Shown here in pieces: positions 25,826-35,720 of a stretch of 64,000 nucleotides of DNA. Where the stretch lies: the NCBI RefSeq assembly GCF_900143515.1, contig NZ_FSQT01000002.1, positions 2,667,501 to 2,731,500 of the forward strand. Reading direction: 5' to 3'. Source of the stretch: Micromonospora cremea (lineage in GTDB: Bacteria; Actinomycetota; Actinomycetes; Mycobacteriales; Micromonosporaceae). Both the position numbers and the translations under genes were made by a program. Below the pieces are notes generated by a model. The model saw only the letters and a list, made by a program, of their open reading frames with translations, searched no databases and had not been told where the DNA came from. Every line of letters begins with the position of its first letter. Position 1 is the first letter of the stretch.

Positions 25826-27990
25826 GCGGCGCCCACCGCTTCGGCGGGGCGGGTGGCGGAGGCGGCGAGCCGGTCGACCAGGTCGGCGGGGGGCATGAAC
25901 CGGTCGCCGTAGCGGGCGGCCAGCTCGGTGGCGCGGGCTGCGAAGCCGGCCGGGCCGCCCGCGTACTGCCGGACGTAGCGGATCACGCCGCCGGTCCAGG
26001 CCGGGAAGCCGATGCCGAAGATCGAGCCGATGTTCGCGTCGGTCTCGGTCCGCAGCACTCCCTCGTCCAGGCAGCGCAGCGCGTCCAGCGCCTCGGCGAA
26101 GAGCATCCGCTCCTGGAGGTCGGTGAACGGCACGGCCCGCCCCGCGTCGGTGGCCAGGTCGGCGAGACCGGCCCACAACCGACCCCGGATGCCTTCGGCG
26201 TACCCGTAGAAGCCGCGCCCGGCGGCGCGCCCCGGCCGGTCGTACGCGTCCACCATCTCGTCGACGAGCCGGTGCGCGGGCAGCGGCGCAAAGCCTTCAG
26301 CGGCCGCCTCGAACTGTCGACGGATCCGTTGGATCAGGGTGAGGCTGACCTCGTCGGCCAGCGCCAGCGGCCCGGTCGGGTAGCCGGCCTGGAGGGCGGC
26401 CTGCTCCACCGAGGCGGCCGGCACCCCCTCGGCGACCATGCCGACCGCCTCGTCGAGAAACCGGCCGATGACACGGCTGGTGAAGAAGCCCCGGCCGTCG
26501 TTGACCACGATCGGAGTCTTGCCGATACGCCGGCCCAGGTCGAACGCCCGCGCCAGCGCGGCGTCGCCGGTACGCTCGCCGACCACGATCTCCAGCAGCG
26601 GCATCCGGTCCACCGGCGAGAAGAAGTGCATGCCGATGAAGTCGGCCGGGCGGTCCACCCCCGCGGCCAGTCCGGTGATCGGCAGGGTGGAGGTGTTGGA
26701 CGCGAGCAGGGCGCCCGGCGCCAGTACCGGCAGCACCTCGGCGAAGACCGACCGTTTCAGCGCGGGGTCCTCGAAGACCGCCTCGATCACCGCGTCGCAA
26801 CCGGCCAGCGCGTCCACCCGGTCGGTGGTGGCGATCCGGTCCAGCACGGCTCGGGCGTCCGCCTCCGTCGCGCGGCCCTTGCGGACCTTCCGCGCCAGCA
26901 GCCGCTCGGCGTGCGCCCGAGCCCGCAACGCCGCCTCCGGCGAGACGTCCTTCACCACCACGTCCAGGCCGGCGCTGGCGCAGGCGTACGCGATGCCGGC
27001 GCCCATCATGCCGGCACCCAGCACCGCGACCCGGCGCACCGGGGCGACGTCCACTCCGGACGGCCGGGCCGCGCCGCCGTTGACGGCCTTCAGGTCGAAG
27101 AAGAACGCGCCGATCATGTTCTTGGCGATCTGCCCGGTGAGCAGGCCGATCAGATGCCGGGTCTCCACGGTGAACGCGGTCTCCAGGTCGACCTGCGCGC
27201 CCTCGACGGCGGTGGCCAGGATCGCCTCCGGCGCCGGCAGCCGGGCACCCTTGAGCTGCTTGCGCAGGGTCGCCGGGAACGCCGGCAGTTGCGCGGCCAG
27301 CGACCGGCTGGCCGGGGTGCCGCCGGGCATCCGGTAGTCCGGCCGGTCCCACGGCTGGGTCGGGTGGGGATTGGCGGCGATCCAGGCCCGCGCCCGGGCC
27401 AGCAGCTCCGCCGGGGTCGCCACCACCTCGTCGACCAGCCCGGCAGCCAGGGCGTCGGTCGGGCGCATCCGCCGGCCGGTGAGCAGCACCGTGGTCAGCG
27501 CCCCGGCCAGGCCGAGCATCCGCACCGTCCGGGTGACCCCACCGGCGCCGGGCAGCAGGCCCAGGGTCACCTCGGGCAGCCCGAGCCGGCTTCCGGGCGC
27601 GTCCAGGGCGACCCGGTGGTGGCAGGCGAGCGCGATCTCCAGGCCGCCGCCGAGCGCCGAGCCGTTGACGGCGGCGACCACCGGCCGGCCCAGCGTCTCC
27701 AGCCGGCGCAGGTCCCACTTGATGGTGCCGAGCAGTTCGGCCAGCGCGGGCGCGTCGGCCCGCGTCGCCCGAACCATCTCCGGCAGGTCACCGCCGGCGA
27801 AGAAGGTCGACTTCGCGCTGGTCACGATGACCCCGGTCAGCTCGTCGCGCTCCGCCTCCAGCCGGTCCAGCACCGCGCTCATCGACGCGGCGTACGCCCG
27901 GTTCATCGTGTTGGCGGACTGGTCGGGGTCGTCCAGGGTGAGCGTGACGACGCCGTCGGCGCCGCGGTCGTACCGGATGGTGTCGGTCAT
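25822..27990 (-). CDS. Bifunctional enoyl-CoA hydratase / 3-hydroxyacyl-CoA dehydrogenase (FadJ/FadB-like)
   Basis: A 722-residue multifunctional beta-oxidation enzyme. The N-terminal crotonase half has the oxyanion region ([27 protein letters not shown]) and the catalytic Glu in [14 protein letters not shown]. From about residue 320 the dehydrogenase half starts with the Rossmann motif [10 protein letters not shown]. It continues with the catalytic His in [17 protein letters not shown] and two C-terminal helical domains. It hydrates trans-enoyl-CoA and oxidises the L-3-hydroxyacyl-CoA with NAD. The thiolase gene lies 14 bp upstream and the racemase gene overlaps its stop. The pair of this protein and the thiolase corresponds to the trifunctional complex of mycobacteria (FadB/FadA). 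Confidence 0.95.
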   Translation of the reverse strand: MTDTIRYDRGADGVVTLTLDDPDQSANTMNRAYAASMSAVLDRLEAERDELTGVIVTSAKSTFFAGGDLPEMVRATRADAPALAELLGTIKWDLRRLETLGRPVVAAVNGSALGGGLEIALACHHRVALDAPGSRLGLPEVTLGLLPGAGGVTRTVRMLGLAGALTTVLLTGRRMRPTDALAAGLVDEVVATPAELLARARAWIAANPHPTQPWDRPDYRMPGGTPASRSLAAQLPAFPATLRKQLKGARLPAPEAILATAVEGAQVDLETAFTVETRHLIGLLTGQIAKNMIGAFFFDLKAVNGGAARPSGVDVAPVRRVAVLGAGMMGAGIAYACASAGLDVVVKDVSPEAALRARAHAERLLARKVRKGRATEADARAVLDRIATTDRVDALAGCDAVIEAVFEDPALKRSVFAEVLPVLAPGALLASNTSTLPITGLAAGVDRPADFIGMHFFSPVDRMPLLEIVVGERTGDAALARAFDLGRRIGKTPIVVNDGRGFFTSRVIGRFLDEAVGMVAEGVPAASVEQAALQAGYPTGPLALADEVSLTLIQRIRRQFEAAAEGFAPLPAHRLVDEMVDAYDRPGRAAGRGFYGYAEGIRGRLWAGLADLATDAGRAVPFTDLQERMLFAEALDALRCLDEGVLRTETDANIGSIFGIGFPAWTGGVIRYVRQYAGGPAGFAARATELAARYGDRFMPPADLVDRLAASATRPAEAVGAA

Positions 27991-28004
27991 GGTCGTCCTC
28001 CGGG

Positions 28005-29208
<1,204 letters not shown>

Positions 29209-29219
<11 letters not shown>

Positions 29220-30375
29220 GGGCGATCAGCTCCTTCATGATCTCGTTGGTGCCGCCGTAGATCTTCTGGACGCGGGCGTCGGCGTACATCCGGGCGATCG
29301 GGTATTCGGTGGTGTAGCCGTAGCCGCCGAAAAGTTGCAGGCACCGGTCGATGACCTCGCACTGGCCGTCGGTCAGCCAGTACTTCGCCATCGCGGCGGT
29401 GGCCACGTCCAGCTCGCCGCGGGTGTGCCGGACGATGCAGTCGTCCAGGAAGACCCGGCTGACCCGGGCGCGGGTAGCGCACTCGGCGAGCACCATCCGG
29501 GTGTTCTGGTGGCCCATCAGCGGCTTGCCGAAGGCGGCCCGCTCCTTCGTGTACGCCACGGTCAGCTCGATCGCACGCTCCATCGCGGCGACCGCGCCGA
29601 CTCCGATCACCAGTCGCTCCTGCGGGAGCTGCTGCATGAGCTGGATGAAGCCCAGCCCTTCGGCGCCGCCGAGCAGGTTGTCCGCCGGCATCCGGAACTC
29701 GTCGAAGAACAGCTCGGCGGTGTCGTTGGCGTGCAACCCGATCTTGGACAGCAGCCGACCCCGGCGGAAGCCCGCCGGGTCACCGCTGACCTCGCAGACC
29801 AACAGCGAGACACCGGCCGCCCGCTGCTCGGGGTCGGTCTTCACGGCCACGATGATCAGGTCGGCCAGGCCACCGTTGGTGATGAACGTCTTCGCCCCGG
29901 TGACCAGGTAGTCGTCGCCGTCACGGACCGCCCGGGTGCGCATCGCCTGGAGGTCGGAGCCGCCGTCCGGCTCGGTCATCGCGATCGCGCCGACCAGGTC
30001 ACCGCTGCACAGGCCCGGCAGCCAGCGCCGCTTCTGCTCCTCGCTGCCGTACGTCGCCAGGTAGCCGGTGACGATGCCACTGTGGACGGCCAGCCCGAGG
30101 CTGCTCTCCCCGGTGTACGCCTGCTCGTGCAGCATGACCGCCTCGTGGGTGAAGCCGCCGCCCCCGCCGCCGTACTCCTCGGGGACGGACAGGCCGAGCA
30201 GCCCCAGCTCGCCGGCGCGCCGGTAGTGCTCGCGGTCGGGGTGGCCCTGCGCCAGCAGGCGTTCGCTGTGCGGCAGCACCTCCTTGGTGAAGAAGGTGCG
30301 GGCCAGATCGGCCAGGTCGTCGTGCTCCGGCTCTCGCCAGGGCGAGGAGGGACCGTCGGATGCGAGCGTCGGCAT
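29209..30375 (-). CDS. Acyl-CoA dehydrogenase
   Basis: A 388-residue FAD enzyme; ATG 30375 (MPTLASDG) is chosen over upstream open frame because the family N-terminal helix follows directly. FAD/substrate loops are [12 protein letters not shown] and [11 protein letters not shown]. The C-terminal domain has the quinone-type [20 protein letters not shown] and [15 protein letters not shown]. It catalyses the first, alpha,beta-dehydrogenation step of acyl-CoA oxidation and passes electrons to ETF. It is the promoter-proximal gene of the beta-oxidation operon (AcdH, thiolase, FadJ-like, racemase). Confidence 0.95.
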
Positions 30376-30482
30376 GTGCACCACCCTCGCGCGCTGTTGA
30401 CGGCATGTCAATAACTCTCGATCAGGACCCGGGCGCGGACCGCCGGGTCGTCGTAGAAGAGCTGGTACGCGAGGATCGTGCG

Positions 30483-30809
30483 ATGAGTGCCACCCCTCCT
30501 GCCCTGCTCGACGGAGCCCGGGTCGAGATGTTCGCCAACCTGGGGCCGTTGCGGTCGCCAACCGGTGCCACCCGCCACTCCATCGGCAACTTCGCAGAGG
30601 TGGTCGCACGCCTCGCCATAGCTCGTTACGACGATGCCGCGGACGTCTACCTCTTCTACTGCAGGCAGGAGTGGGAAGTCGTGACGGACACGTGCCACTC
30701 GACGGAGATGGATGCCGTCGCCCAGGCCGAGTTCGAATTCGGGGACGTCACGTTCCTGCCGATGCCCCCAGCCGAACCTGGCGGCGAGCAGTCCGGCTGC
30801 TGCGCATGA
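30483..30809 (+). CDS. Hypothetical 108-residue protein with Cys-Cys C-terminus
   Basis: ATG 30483 within GTGCGATG; the upstream GAGG is only a fair ribosome site. The protein is a soluble alpha/beta domain (LFYCRQEWEVVTDTCHSTEMDAVAQAEFEFGDVTF) and ends GGEQSGCCA. No family is recognised. Codon use matches the neighbours (GC at third positions) but with fewer extremes. It is divergent from the acyl-CoA dehydrogenase and 77 bp ahead of the TetR gene, with no coupling. It contains four Cys, two of them at the very end, which might bind metal. Confidence 0.65.
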   Translation: MSATPPALLDGARVEMFANLGPLRSPTGATRHSIGNFAEVVARLAIARYDDAADVYLFYCRQEWEVVTDTCHSTEMDAVAQAEFEFGDVTFLPMPPAEPGGEQSGCCA

Positions 30810-30886
30810 TGTGATCAAGGAGGGCAGAGGCTTGCTCGCCGTTGACGCCTGGGCGGACGTCGTGAGCTGCCGATAGGGTCGGGCAG

Positions 30887-31561
30887 ATGAGTGTCGAGAC
30901 CGCTCCGCGTCGCCGCCGGCTGGAGCCGGACGCCCGGCGTGGGCAGATCCTCGCCTGTGCGGTCCGGCTGTTCGGCGAGCGCGCGTACCCGAATGTGTCG
31001 ACCACCGACATCGCCCGGGAGGCCGGTGTCGCGCGCGGCCTGGTCAACCACTACTTCGGCACGAAGAAGGACCTCTACCTGGAGGTCGTCCGGGTCATGG
31101 TGACCATTCCCGAGGTGGCCCTGGAACGGCTGCCCAAGGGGGACCTGCGCAGCCGGGTCGACGCCAGCGTCTCCTGGTTCCTCGACGTGGTCTCCCGGCA
31201 CAGCACCTCCTGGCTGGCCGCCGTCACCGCGCGGGGGATGGGCGGCGACGCCGACGTGGAGCGGGTGCTCGCTGAGGCCGAGGAGGTCGCCGCGGACCGG
31301 ATGCTGGTCGCGGTCGGCCTGGCCGACGAGGCGGAGCACCGCGAGGAGTTGCGCGGCATGGTCCGGGCCTACGGCGGGCTGGCCACCTCGACCGCGCGGG
31401 AATGGCTCCAGCGGGGCGCGCTGACCCGGGCCCAGGTGCACCTGTTGCTCACCGTCACGCTGCTGACCATCGTCGAGCAGGTCATCCCGGAGGTCATCGC
31501 GGGCGGCGACCAGGCTGGCGCGACCGAGACGGTCCGGCCCGCTCAGCCGATTTCTCCCTGA
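30887..31561 (+). CDS. TetR-family transcriptional regulator
   Basis: A 224-residue protein. The N-terminal HTH is complete: RGQILACAVRLFGERAYPNVSTTDIAREAGVARGLVNHYFGTKKDLYLEVV, read in segments, with the YFGTK end typical of TetR. The C-terminal helical ligand domain is variable. It is encoded divergently from the beta-oxidation operon, with the 108-residue gene between, so it is a reasonable candidate repressor that responds to acyl-CoA. The link is positional. Its stop is directly adjacent to the stop of the convergent zf-HC2 gene (TGA|TCA). Confidence 0.92.
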   Translation: MSVETAPRRRRLEPDARRGQILACAVRLFGERAYPNVSTTDIAREAGVARGLVNHYFGTKKDLYLEVVRVMVTIPEVALERLPKGDLRSRVDASVSWFLDVVSRHSTSWLAAVTARGMGGDADVERVLAEAEEVAADRMLVAVGLADEAEHREELRGMVRAYGGLATSTAREWLQRGALTRAQVHLLLTVTLLTIVEQVIPEVIAGGDQAGATETVRPAQPISP

Positions 31562-32380
31562 TCAGGCGGCGCGACGGCCGCCCCTCTGATCGGCACGCGC
31601 GGCCGGAACGGCACGTGCCGCCGGGGCGGCGTGGCGGTCGGCGGCCTGTGCCGGGTAGGGCTCGGAGCGGACCACCCGCAGCGGCCGCTCGACCTCGTCC
31701 GCCCGGAACCGCCAGCGCGACGGCGTCGACTGCCGCTGCGGCGCGGGGCCTCCGGGGCGCAGCCCGGGCCGGGACAGCAGCACGGTGATCAGATAACCGC
31801 CCACCAGGAAGCCGTGGCTGACCAGCCGCTCGGCACCCACCGTGCCGGTGGCCAGATCGTTGACCGAGAGCAGCAGCAGCGTGCCGACGAACGCGCTGAG
31901 CATCGGCACCAGGCCGGCCGGCGGGCTGCGGCGTACCGCCACGAAGAGGAACCCGGCGCCCACCGCCACGTTCCAGGCGGCCGACTCGTGCCACAGGTGC
32001 TGACCGGTCGGGTGCAGGTGGTCGGCCGCCGCGCCCCGGCCCACCTGGGCCAGGCCGAGCACCAACTGCACCGCGCCGAGCAGCCCGAGCGCCGCGCGCA
32101 GCCCGGCGATCAGCGGGCCGCGCCAGGCCGAGCCGGGCCGCCACCGCCACCGCGACCGGCGGGCCGGTGGCGCGGCGGCGGCCAGGATCGCGTCGGTCCG
32201 GTCGGGCGGTTCGGTGACCAACCGGGTACGCACTCGACGGGTCACCGCCGCCGCGGCCGTCAACCACGCCCGGCACTCGGCGCACCCGTCGAGGTGCCGC
32301 TGTACCGCCGTCCGTTCCGTGGCGGTCTCCTCGCCGTCCAACTGCGCGGAGAGGACCTCCCGCCACTGCTCACACCCCAT
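31562..32380 (-). CDS. zf-HC2 membrane protein (anti-sigma-like)
   Basis: A 272-residue protein; ATG 32380 starts MGCEQWREVL, so the zinc motif Cys3...His29-x3-Cys33-x2-Cys36 (HLDGCAEC) is at the N-terminus, as in ZAS anti-sigma factors. A Ala/Arg linker and about five hydrophobic helices follow (ALGLLGAVQLVLGLAQ, VAVGAGFLFVAV, LVPMLSAFVGTLLLL, GFLVGGYLITVLL). A long basic, Pro-rich tail ends the protein. The zf-HC2 part would bind a sigma factor at the membrane, but no sigma gene is adjacent, so the partner is elsewhere or the domain has another role. It is divergent from the methyltransferase gene by 72 bp. Confidence 0.87.
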   Translation of the reverse strand: MGCEQWREVLSAQLDGEETATERTAVQRHLDGCAECRAWLTAAAAVTRRVRTRLVTEPPDRTDAILAAAAPPARRSRWRWRPGSAWRGPLIAGLRAALGLLGAVQLVLGLAQVGRGAAADHLHPTGQHLWHESAAWNVAVGAGFLFVAVRRSPPAGLVPMLSAFVGTLLLLSVNDLATGTVGAERLVSHGFLVGGYLITVLLSRPGLRPGGPAPQRQSTPSRWRFRADEVERPLRVVRSEPYPAQAADRHAAPAARAVPAARADQRGGRRAA

Positions 32381-32452
32381 GTACGGGTAGTCGCTCCGGT
32401 CGCCGCTCCAGTTCCCGGGGGCTGGGGCGGGTTGTGGAATACTCGCCGGACC

Positions 32453-33493
32453 ATGACGCGCTACGGCCTGCTGATCCTGCCCTCCACCAACCGGGTGTAC
32501 GCCCGCTCCGCCATCGACCTCACCCGGGCCGAGCTGGAAATCTTCGGCCGGTCGGCGCTCGACGGCCGGATCGGCGAGCTGGACACCGAGGTCGTCGGAG
32601 GGGCCAGCTACGTCACCTTCACCGGCGACGGGCTGACCGAGCGGGACCTGGCCATGCTGGGTAACCTCTCCGCCGGGTACGCGCTGTTCGAGATCGTCGG
32701 CGAGCTGCTGCGTCCGATCGAGTGGAGCCGGCTGGACCGCTACGACGACGACCTGATCACCATCCAGAAGTACCCGGGCAAGACCAACGAGCAGTTCACC
32801 AAGCTGCTGCTCAACGTCACCCTGCTCGCTTCCGACTGGGCCGGTGAGCTGACCACCCGCCGGTTCCGGGTGCTCGACCCGCTCTGCGGTCGCGGCACCA
32901 CCCTCAACCAGGCGCTGATGTACGGCTTCGACGCCGCCGGGGTGGAGCGCGACCAGAAGGACGTCGAGGCCTACCGGGCGTTCATCACCACCTGGCTGAA
33001 GCAGAAGCGGATCAAGCACCGGGTGCTGGAGTCGGGGCCGGTGCGCCGGGAGCGCAAGGTGGTCGGTCGCCGGGTGCGGATCGAGCTGGCGCCCACGCGC
33101 GAGGCGCACAAGGCCGGGGATCTCCAACTGCTGGACGTGGTCAACGCCGACACCACCCGCGCCGGGGAGTTCTTCCGGCCGGAGACCGTCGACCTGGTCG
33201 TCGCGGACGCCCCGTACGGCGTGCAGCACGGCAGTCGTACCGCCGACCATGGGCTGACCCGGGATCCGCTGGCGCTGCTCGCGGACGCCGCGCCGGTCTG
33301 GGCCCGGCTGCTGCGCCCCGGCGGGGCGCTCGGCATCTCCTGGAACACCCACGTCGCCAGCCGGGACGACGCGGCGGCGGCACTGGCCGCCGCCGGACTG
33401 ACCGTGGTCGACGCGGAGCCGTACCGCGCGTTGCGGCACCGGGTGGACCAGTCGATCATGCGTGACGTGCTGGTGGCCCGCCGCCCGGCCTGA
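32453..33493 (+). CDS. TRM11-like SAM-dependent RNA/DNA methyltransferase
   Basis: A 346-residue protein. The N-terminal ~130 residues form an alpha/beta domain (RYGLLILPSTNRVYA). The Rossmann methyltransferase domain has motif I as VLDPLCGRGTTLNQALMYG, the acidic post-I loop GVERD, and motif IV as VVADAPYGVQHG. The D-A-P-Y form replaces the usual D/N-P-P-Y. This pattern matches the TRM11/THUMP-type guanosine N2-methyltransferase family of actinobacteria. Substrate is probably tRNA, but the THUMP domain is not clear, so it remains open. It is monocistronic; the following 382 bp separate it from the kdp operon. Confidence 0.88.
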   Translation: MTRYGLLILPSTNRVYARSAIDLTRAELEIFGRSALDGRIGELDTEVVGGASYVTFTGDGLTERDLAMLGNLSAGYALFEIVGELLRPIEWSRLDRYDDDLITIQKYPGKTNEQFTKLLLNVTLLASDWAGELTTRRFRVLDPLCGRGTTLNQALMYGFDAAGVERDQKDVEAYRAFITTWLKQKRIKHRVLESGPVRRERKVVGRRVRIELAPTREAHKAGDLQLLDVVNADTTRAGEFFRPETVDLVVADAPYGVQHGSRTADHGLTRDPLALLADAAPVWARLLRPGGALGISWNTHVASRDDAAAALAAAGLTVVDAEPYRALRHRVDQSIMRDVLVARRPA

Positions 33494-33875
33494 CCCGGCC
33501 GCCACCCGCAGCCCCCGTCCAGCCACACCCGGTCGCGCTCGCGACACATCGGGCTCGCGTCTCGTCCGGCCAATCGTGGCGGGCCCGCGTCCCGGCGCCC
33601 GCCTCCGTCTGGCCTCAGCCCGGCCGACCGTCACGCAGCCTGTCGCTGTGCCCGCCACCCGGCGCCGTCCGCGGCTTGCCTCCGGCCGGGTTCCGTGAGC
33701 GATTTGTGCCTCATTTCACCTGTTCATTGGCCGGGTGTGAAAAGCACGTCAAGAAATCGTTCGCCGCCGTCATGGTCGCGTTATGACCCCTGCCGTCGGG
33801 GAGGTGGTGGGGCTTTGATTGCCCGGCGCGACCGGGAGGCGGTCGCGACGAACCTTTCCGGTATGAGGAGTCAGC
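33494..33875. other. Intergenic region upstream of the kdp operon
   Basis: 382 bp without a convincing gene. The first ~200 bp are GC-rich and featureless to me. From about 33698 the DNA becomes relatively AT-rich and probably holds the kdp promoter. A small inverted repeat TTTCAC (33714-33719) / GTGAAA (33737-33742) is a possible KdpE or other binding site. I saw no ydaO riboswitch here, although such elements precede kdp in some bacteria. Confidence 0.45.
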
Positions 33876-33959
33876 GTGTCTGACCTGGTGTTCGTGATCC
33901 TGACGGTGGCGCTGTTCGCAGTGCTCGCCCTGGTGGTCCGGGCGGTGGAGAAGCTGTGA
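33876..33959 (+). CDS. Tiny membrane protein preceding kdpF
   Basis: A 27-residue single-helix protein: GTG 33876 follows GAGGAGTCAGC, then [20 protein letters not shown] and a short RAVEKL end. Its stop overlaps the GTG of kdpF (GTGA), so it is co-translated with the Kdp genes. It resembles KdpF in size and hydrophobicity but not in sequence. Small proteins of this sort are often left unannotated. It may stabilise the KdpFABC complex or be a second KdpF-like subunit; this is inferred from position and coupling. Confidence 0.75.
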   Translation: MSDLVFVILTVALFAVLALVVRAVEKL

Positions 33960-34045
33960 ACGCGGTCAATGCCGTCGGGCTGGTGCTCGCGATCGTCCTG
34001 GGCGCGTTCCTGGTGTTCGCCCTGTTGTTTCCGGAGCGCTTCTGA
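33956..34045 (+). CDS. kdpF: KdpF subunit of the potassium-transporting ATPase
   Basis: A 29-residue single-helix protein: [29 protein letters not shown]. The terminal aliphatic/aromatic helix followed by PERF/PEKF is the hallmark of KdpF. It begins at a GTG overlapping the preceding stop and its TGA overlaps the kdpA ATG (TGATG). KdpF stabilises the KdpFABC complex in the membrane. Confidence 0.88.
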   Translation: MNAVNAVGLVLAIVLGAFLVFALLFPERF

Positions 34046-35700
34046 TGACCATGACAACAGCGGGCGTCATCTTCGTGCTGGCGCTGGTGGCGGCCCTGGT
34101 CGCCGTCTACAAGCCGTTCGGCGACTACATGTTCCGGGCGGTCTCGGGCACCCGGCAGTCCCGGGTCGAGCGGGGGATCTTCCGTCTGATCGGGGTCAAC
34201 CCGGCCGCCGAGCAGACCTGGGGCGTGTACGCCCGCAGCGTGCTGGCGTTCTCCGCAATCTCGCTGCTGTTCCTGTACCTGTTCCAGCGGGTGCAGAACC
34301 ACCTGTGGCTGTCGCTGGGTTTCGACCCGGTGGTGCCGCACGGCGCGTGGAACACCGCCGTGTCGTTCGTGGCCAACACCAACTGGCAGTCGTACTCGGG
34401 TGAGTCGACGATGGGCCACCTGGTGCAGATGGCCGGTCTGGCGGTGCAGAACTTCGTCTCGTCGGCGGTCGGCATCGCGGTGGCGGTGGCGTTGCTGCGG
34501 GGGTTCGCCCGCAGCCGCACCGGGCAGCTCGGCAACTTCTGGGTCGACCTGACCCGGATCACGCTGCGGATCCTGCTGCCGGTCGCGGTGCTCGGCGCCG
34601 TCGCGCTGATGATCGGCGGGGCGGTGCAGAACCTCTCGGCCGGCACCGACGTGACCGCGCTGACCGGCGGCACCCAGACCATCACCGGCGGCCCGGTGGC
34701 CAGCCAGGAATCGATCAAACTGCTGGGCACCAACGGTGGCGGCTTCTACAACGTCAACAGCGCCCACCCGTTCGAGAACCCCACGACGTGGACGAACTGG
34801 ATCCAGATCTTCCTGATTCTCCTGATCCCGTTCAGCATGCCCCGGGTCTTTGGCCGGATGGTCGGGCAGAACCGCCAGGGCTACGCCATCGCGGCGGTGA
34901 TGTCGATCCTGGCCATCGCCAGCGTCGCCCTCACCAACATCTTCGAGCTGTCCGGGCACGGCACGGTGCCGCAGGCGGTCGGCGCGGCGCTGGAGGGCAA
35001 GGAGGTCCGGTTCGACGTGTCGAACTCGGCCACCTTCGCCGCCGCCACCACGCTGACCTCGACCGGCGCCGTGGACTCGTTCCACGACTCGTTCACCTCG
35101 CTCGGCGGCATGATGACCATGTTCAACATGATGCTCGGCGAGGTTGCCCCGGGCGGTACCGGTTCCGGTCTCTACGGCCTGCTCATCCTCGCGGTGATCA
35201 CGGTCTTCGTGGCCGGCCTGATGGTGGGCCGCACCCCGGAGTACCTGGGCAAGAAGATCGGCTCGCGGGAGATCAAGTTCGCCTCGCTGTACTTCCTGAT
35301 CACGCCGATCCTGGTGCTGGTCGGCACGGCGGCGGCGTTCGCCACCGGCAACAACTCCACCGCGCTCAACGTCGGTCCGCACGGCCTCTCCGAGGTGCTC
35401 TACGCGTTCACCTCGGCCAGCAACAACAACGGCTCCGCCTTCGGCGGCATCACGGTCAACACCACCTGGTGGGACACCGCGCTCGGGTTGTGCATGCTGC
35501 TGGGCCGGTTCCTGCCGATCATCTTCGTGCTCGCGTTGGCCGGTTCGCTGGCCCGCCAGGCACCCACCCCCGCGTCCGAGGGCACCCTGCCGACCCACCG
35601 ACCGCTGTTCATCGGCATGGTCGTCGGCGTCACGGTGATCCTCGTCGCGCTGACCTTCCTGCCCGCACTCGCGCTCGGCCCGCTGGCAGAGGGGCTCTGA
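34045..35700 (+). CDS. kdpA: KdpA, potassium-binding channel-like subunit
   Basis: A 551-residue membrane protein with about ten helices. The family signature [18 protein letters not shown], part of a selectivity-filter loop, is present near 34730-34785. Another filter segment, [18 protein letters not shown], lies near 35110, and [10 protein letters not shown] lies near 35420. KdpA is the K+-selective subunit homologous to SKT/Trk channels; potassium entering here is passed to KdpB through the intersubunit tunnel. ATG 34045 overlaps the kdpF stop. The gene is translationally coupled to kdpF and followed at 20 bp by kdpB. Confidence 0.97.
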   Translation: MTMTTAGVIFVLALVAALVAVYKPFGDYMFRAVSGTRQSRVERGIFRLIGVNPAAEQTWGVYARSVLAFSAISLLFLYLFQRVQNHLWLSLGFDPVVPHGAWNTAVSFVANTNWQSYSGESTMGHLVQMAGLAVQNFVSSAVGIAVAVALLRGFARSRTGQLGNFWVDLTRITLRILLPVAVLGAVALMIGGAVQNLSAGTDVTALTGGTQTITGGPVASQESIKLLGTNGGGFYNVNSAHPFENPTTWTNWIQIFLILLIPFSMPRVFGRMVGQNRQGYAIAAVMSILAIASVALTNIFELSGHGTVPQAVGAALEGKEVRFDVSNSATFAAATTLTSTGAVDSFHDSFTSLGGMMTMFNMMLGEVAPGGTGSGLYGLLILAVITVFVAGLMVGRTPEYLGKKIGSREIKFASLYFLITPILVLVGTAAAFATGNNSTALNVGPHGLSEVLYAFTSASNNNGSAFGGITVNTTWWDTALGLCMLLGRFLPIIFVLALAGSLARQAPTPASEGTLPTHRPLFIGMVVGVTVILVALTFLPALALGPLAEGL

Positions 35701-35720
35701 CCATCATGAGGAACGAGGAC

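Noticed and set aside
32381..33658. Upstream extension of the zf-HC2 frame to a 698-codon ORF
   Set aside because: The extension is antisense to the TRM11-like methyltransferase, and the zinc motif starts directly after ATG 32380, as expected for the family.
33494..33875. A c-di-AMP riboswitch upstream of kdp
   Set aside because: None of the ydaO blocks found at 6077-6254 is present here; only a weak TTTCAC/GTGAAA repeat was seen.
33871..35598. A 575-codon minus-strand open frame opposite kdpFA
   Set aside because: KdpA is unmistakable on the plus strand; the antisense product is repetitive Gln/Arg/His/Asp sequence without domains.
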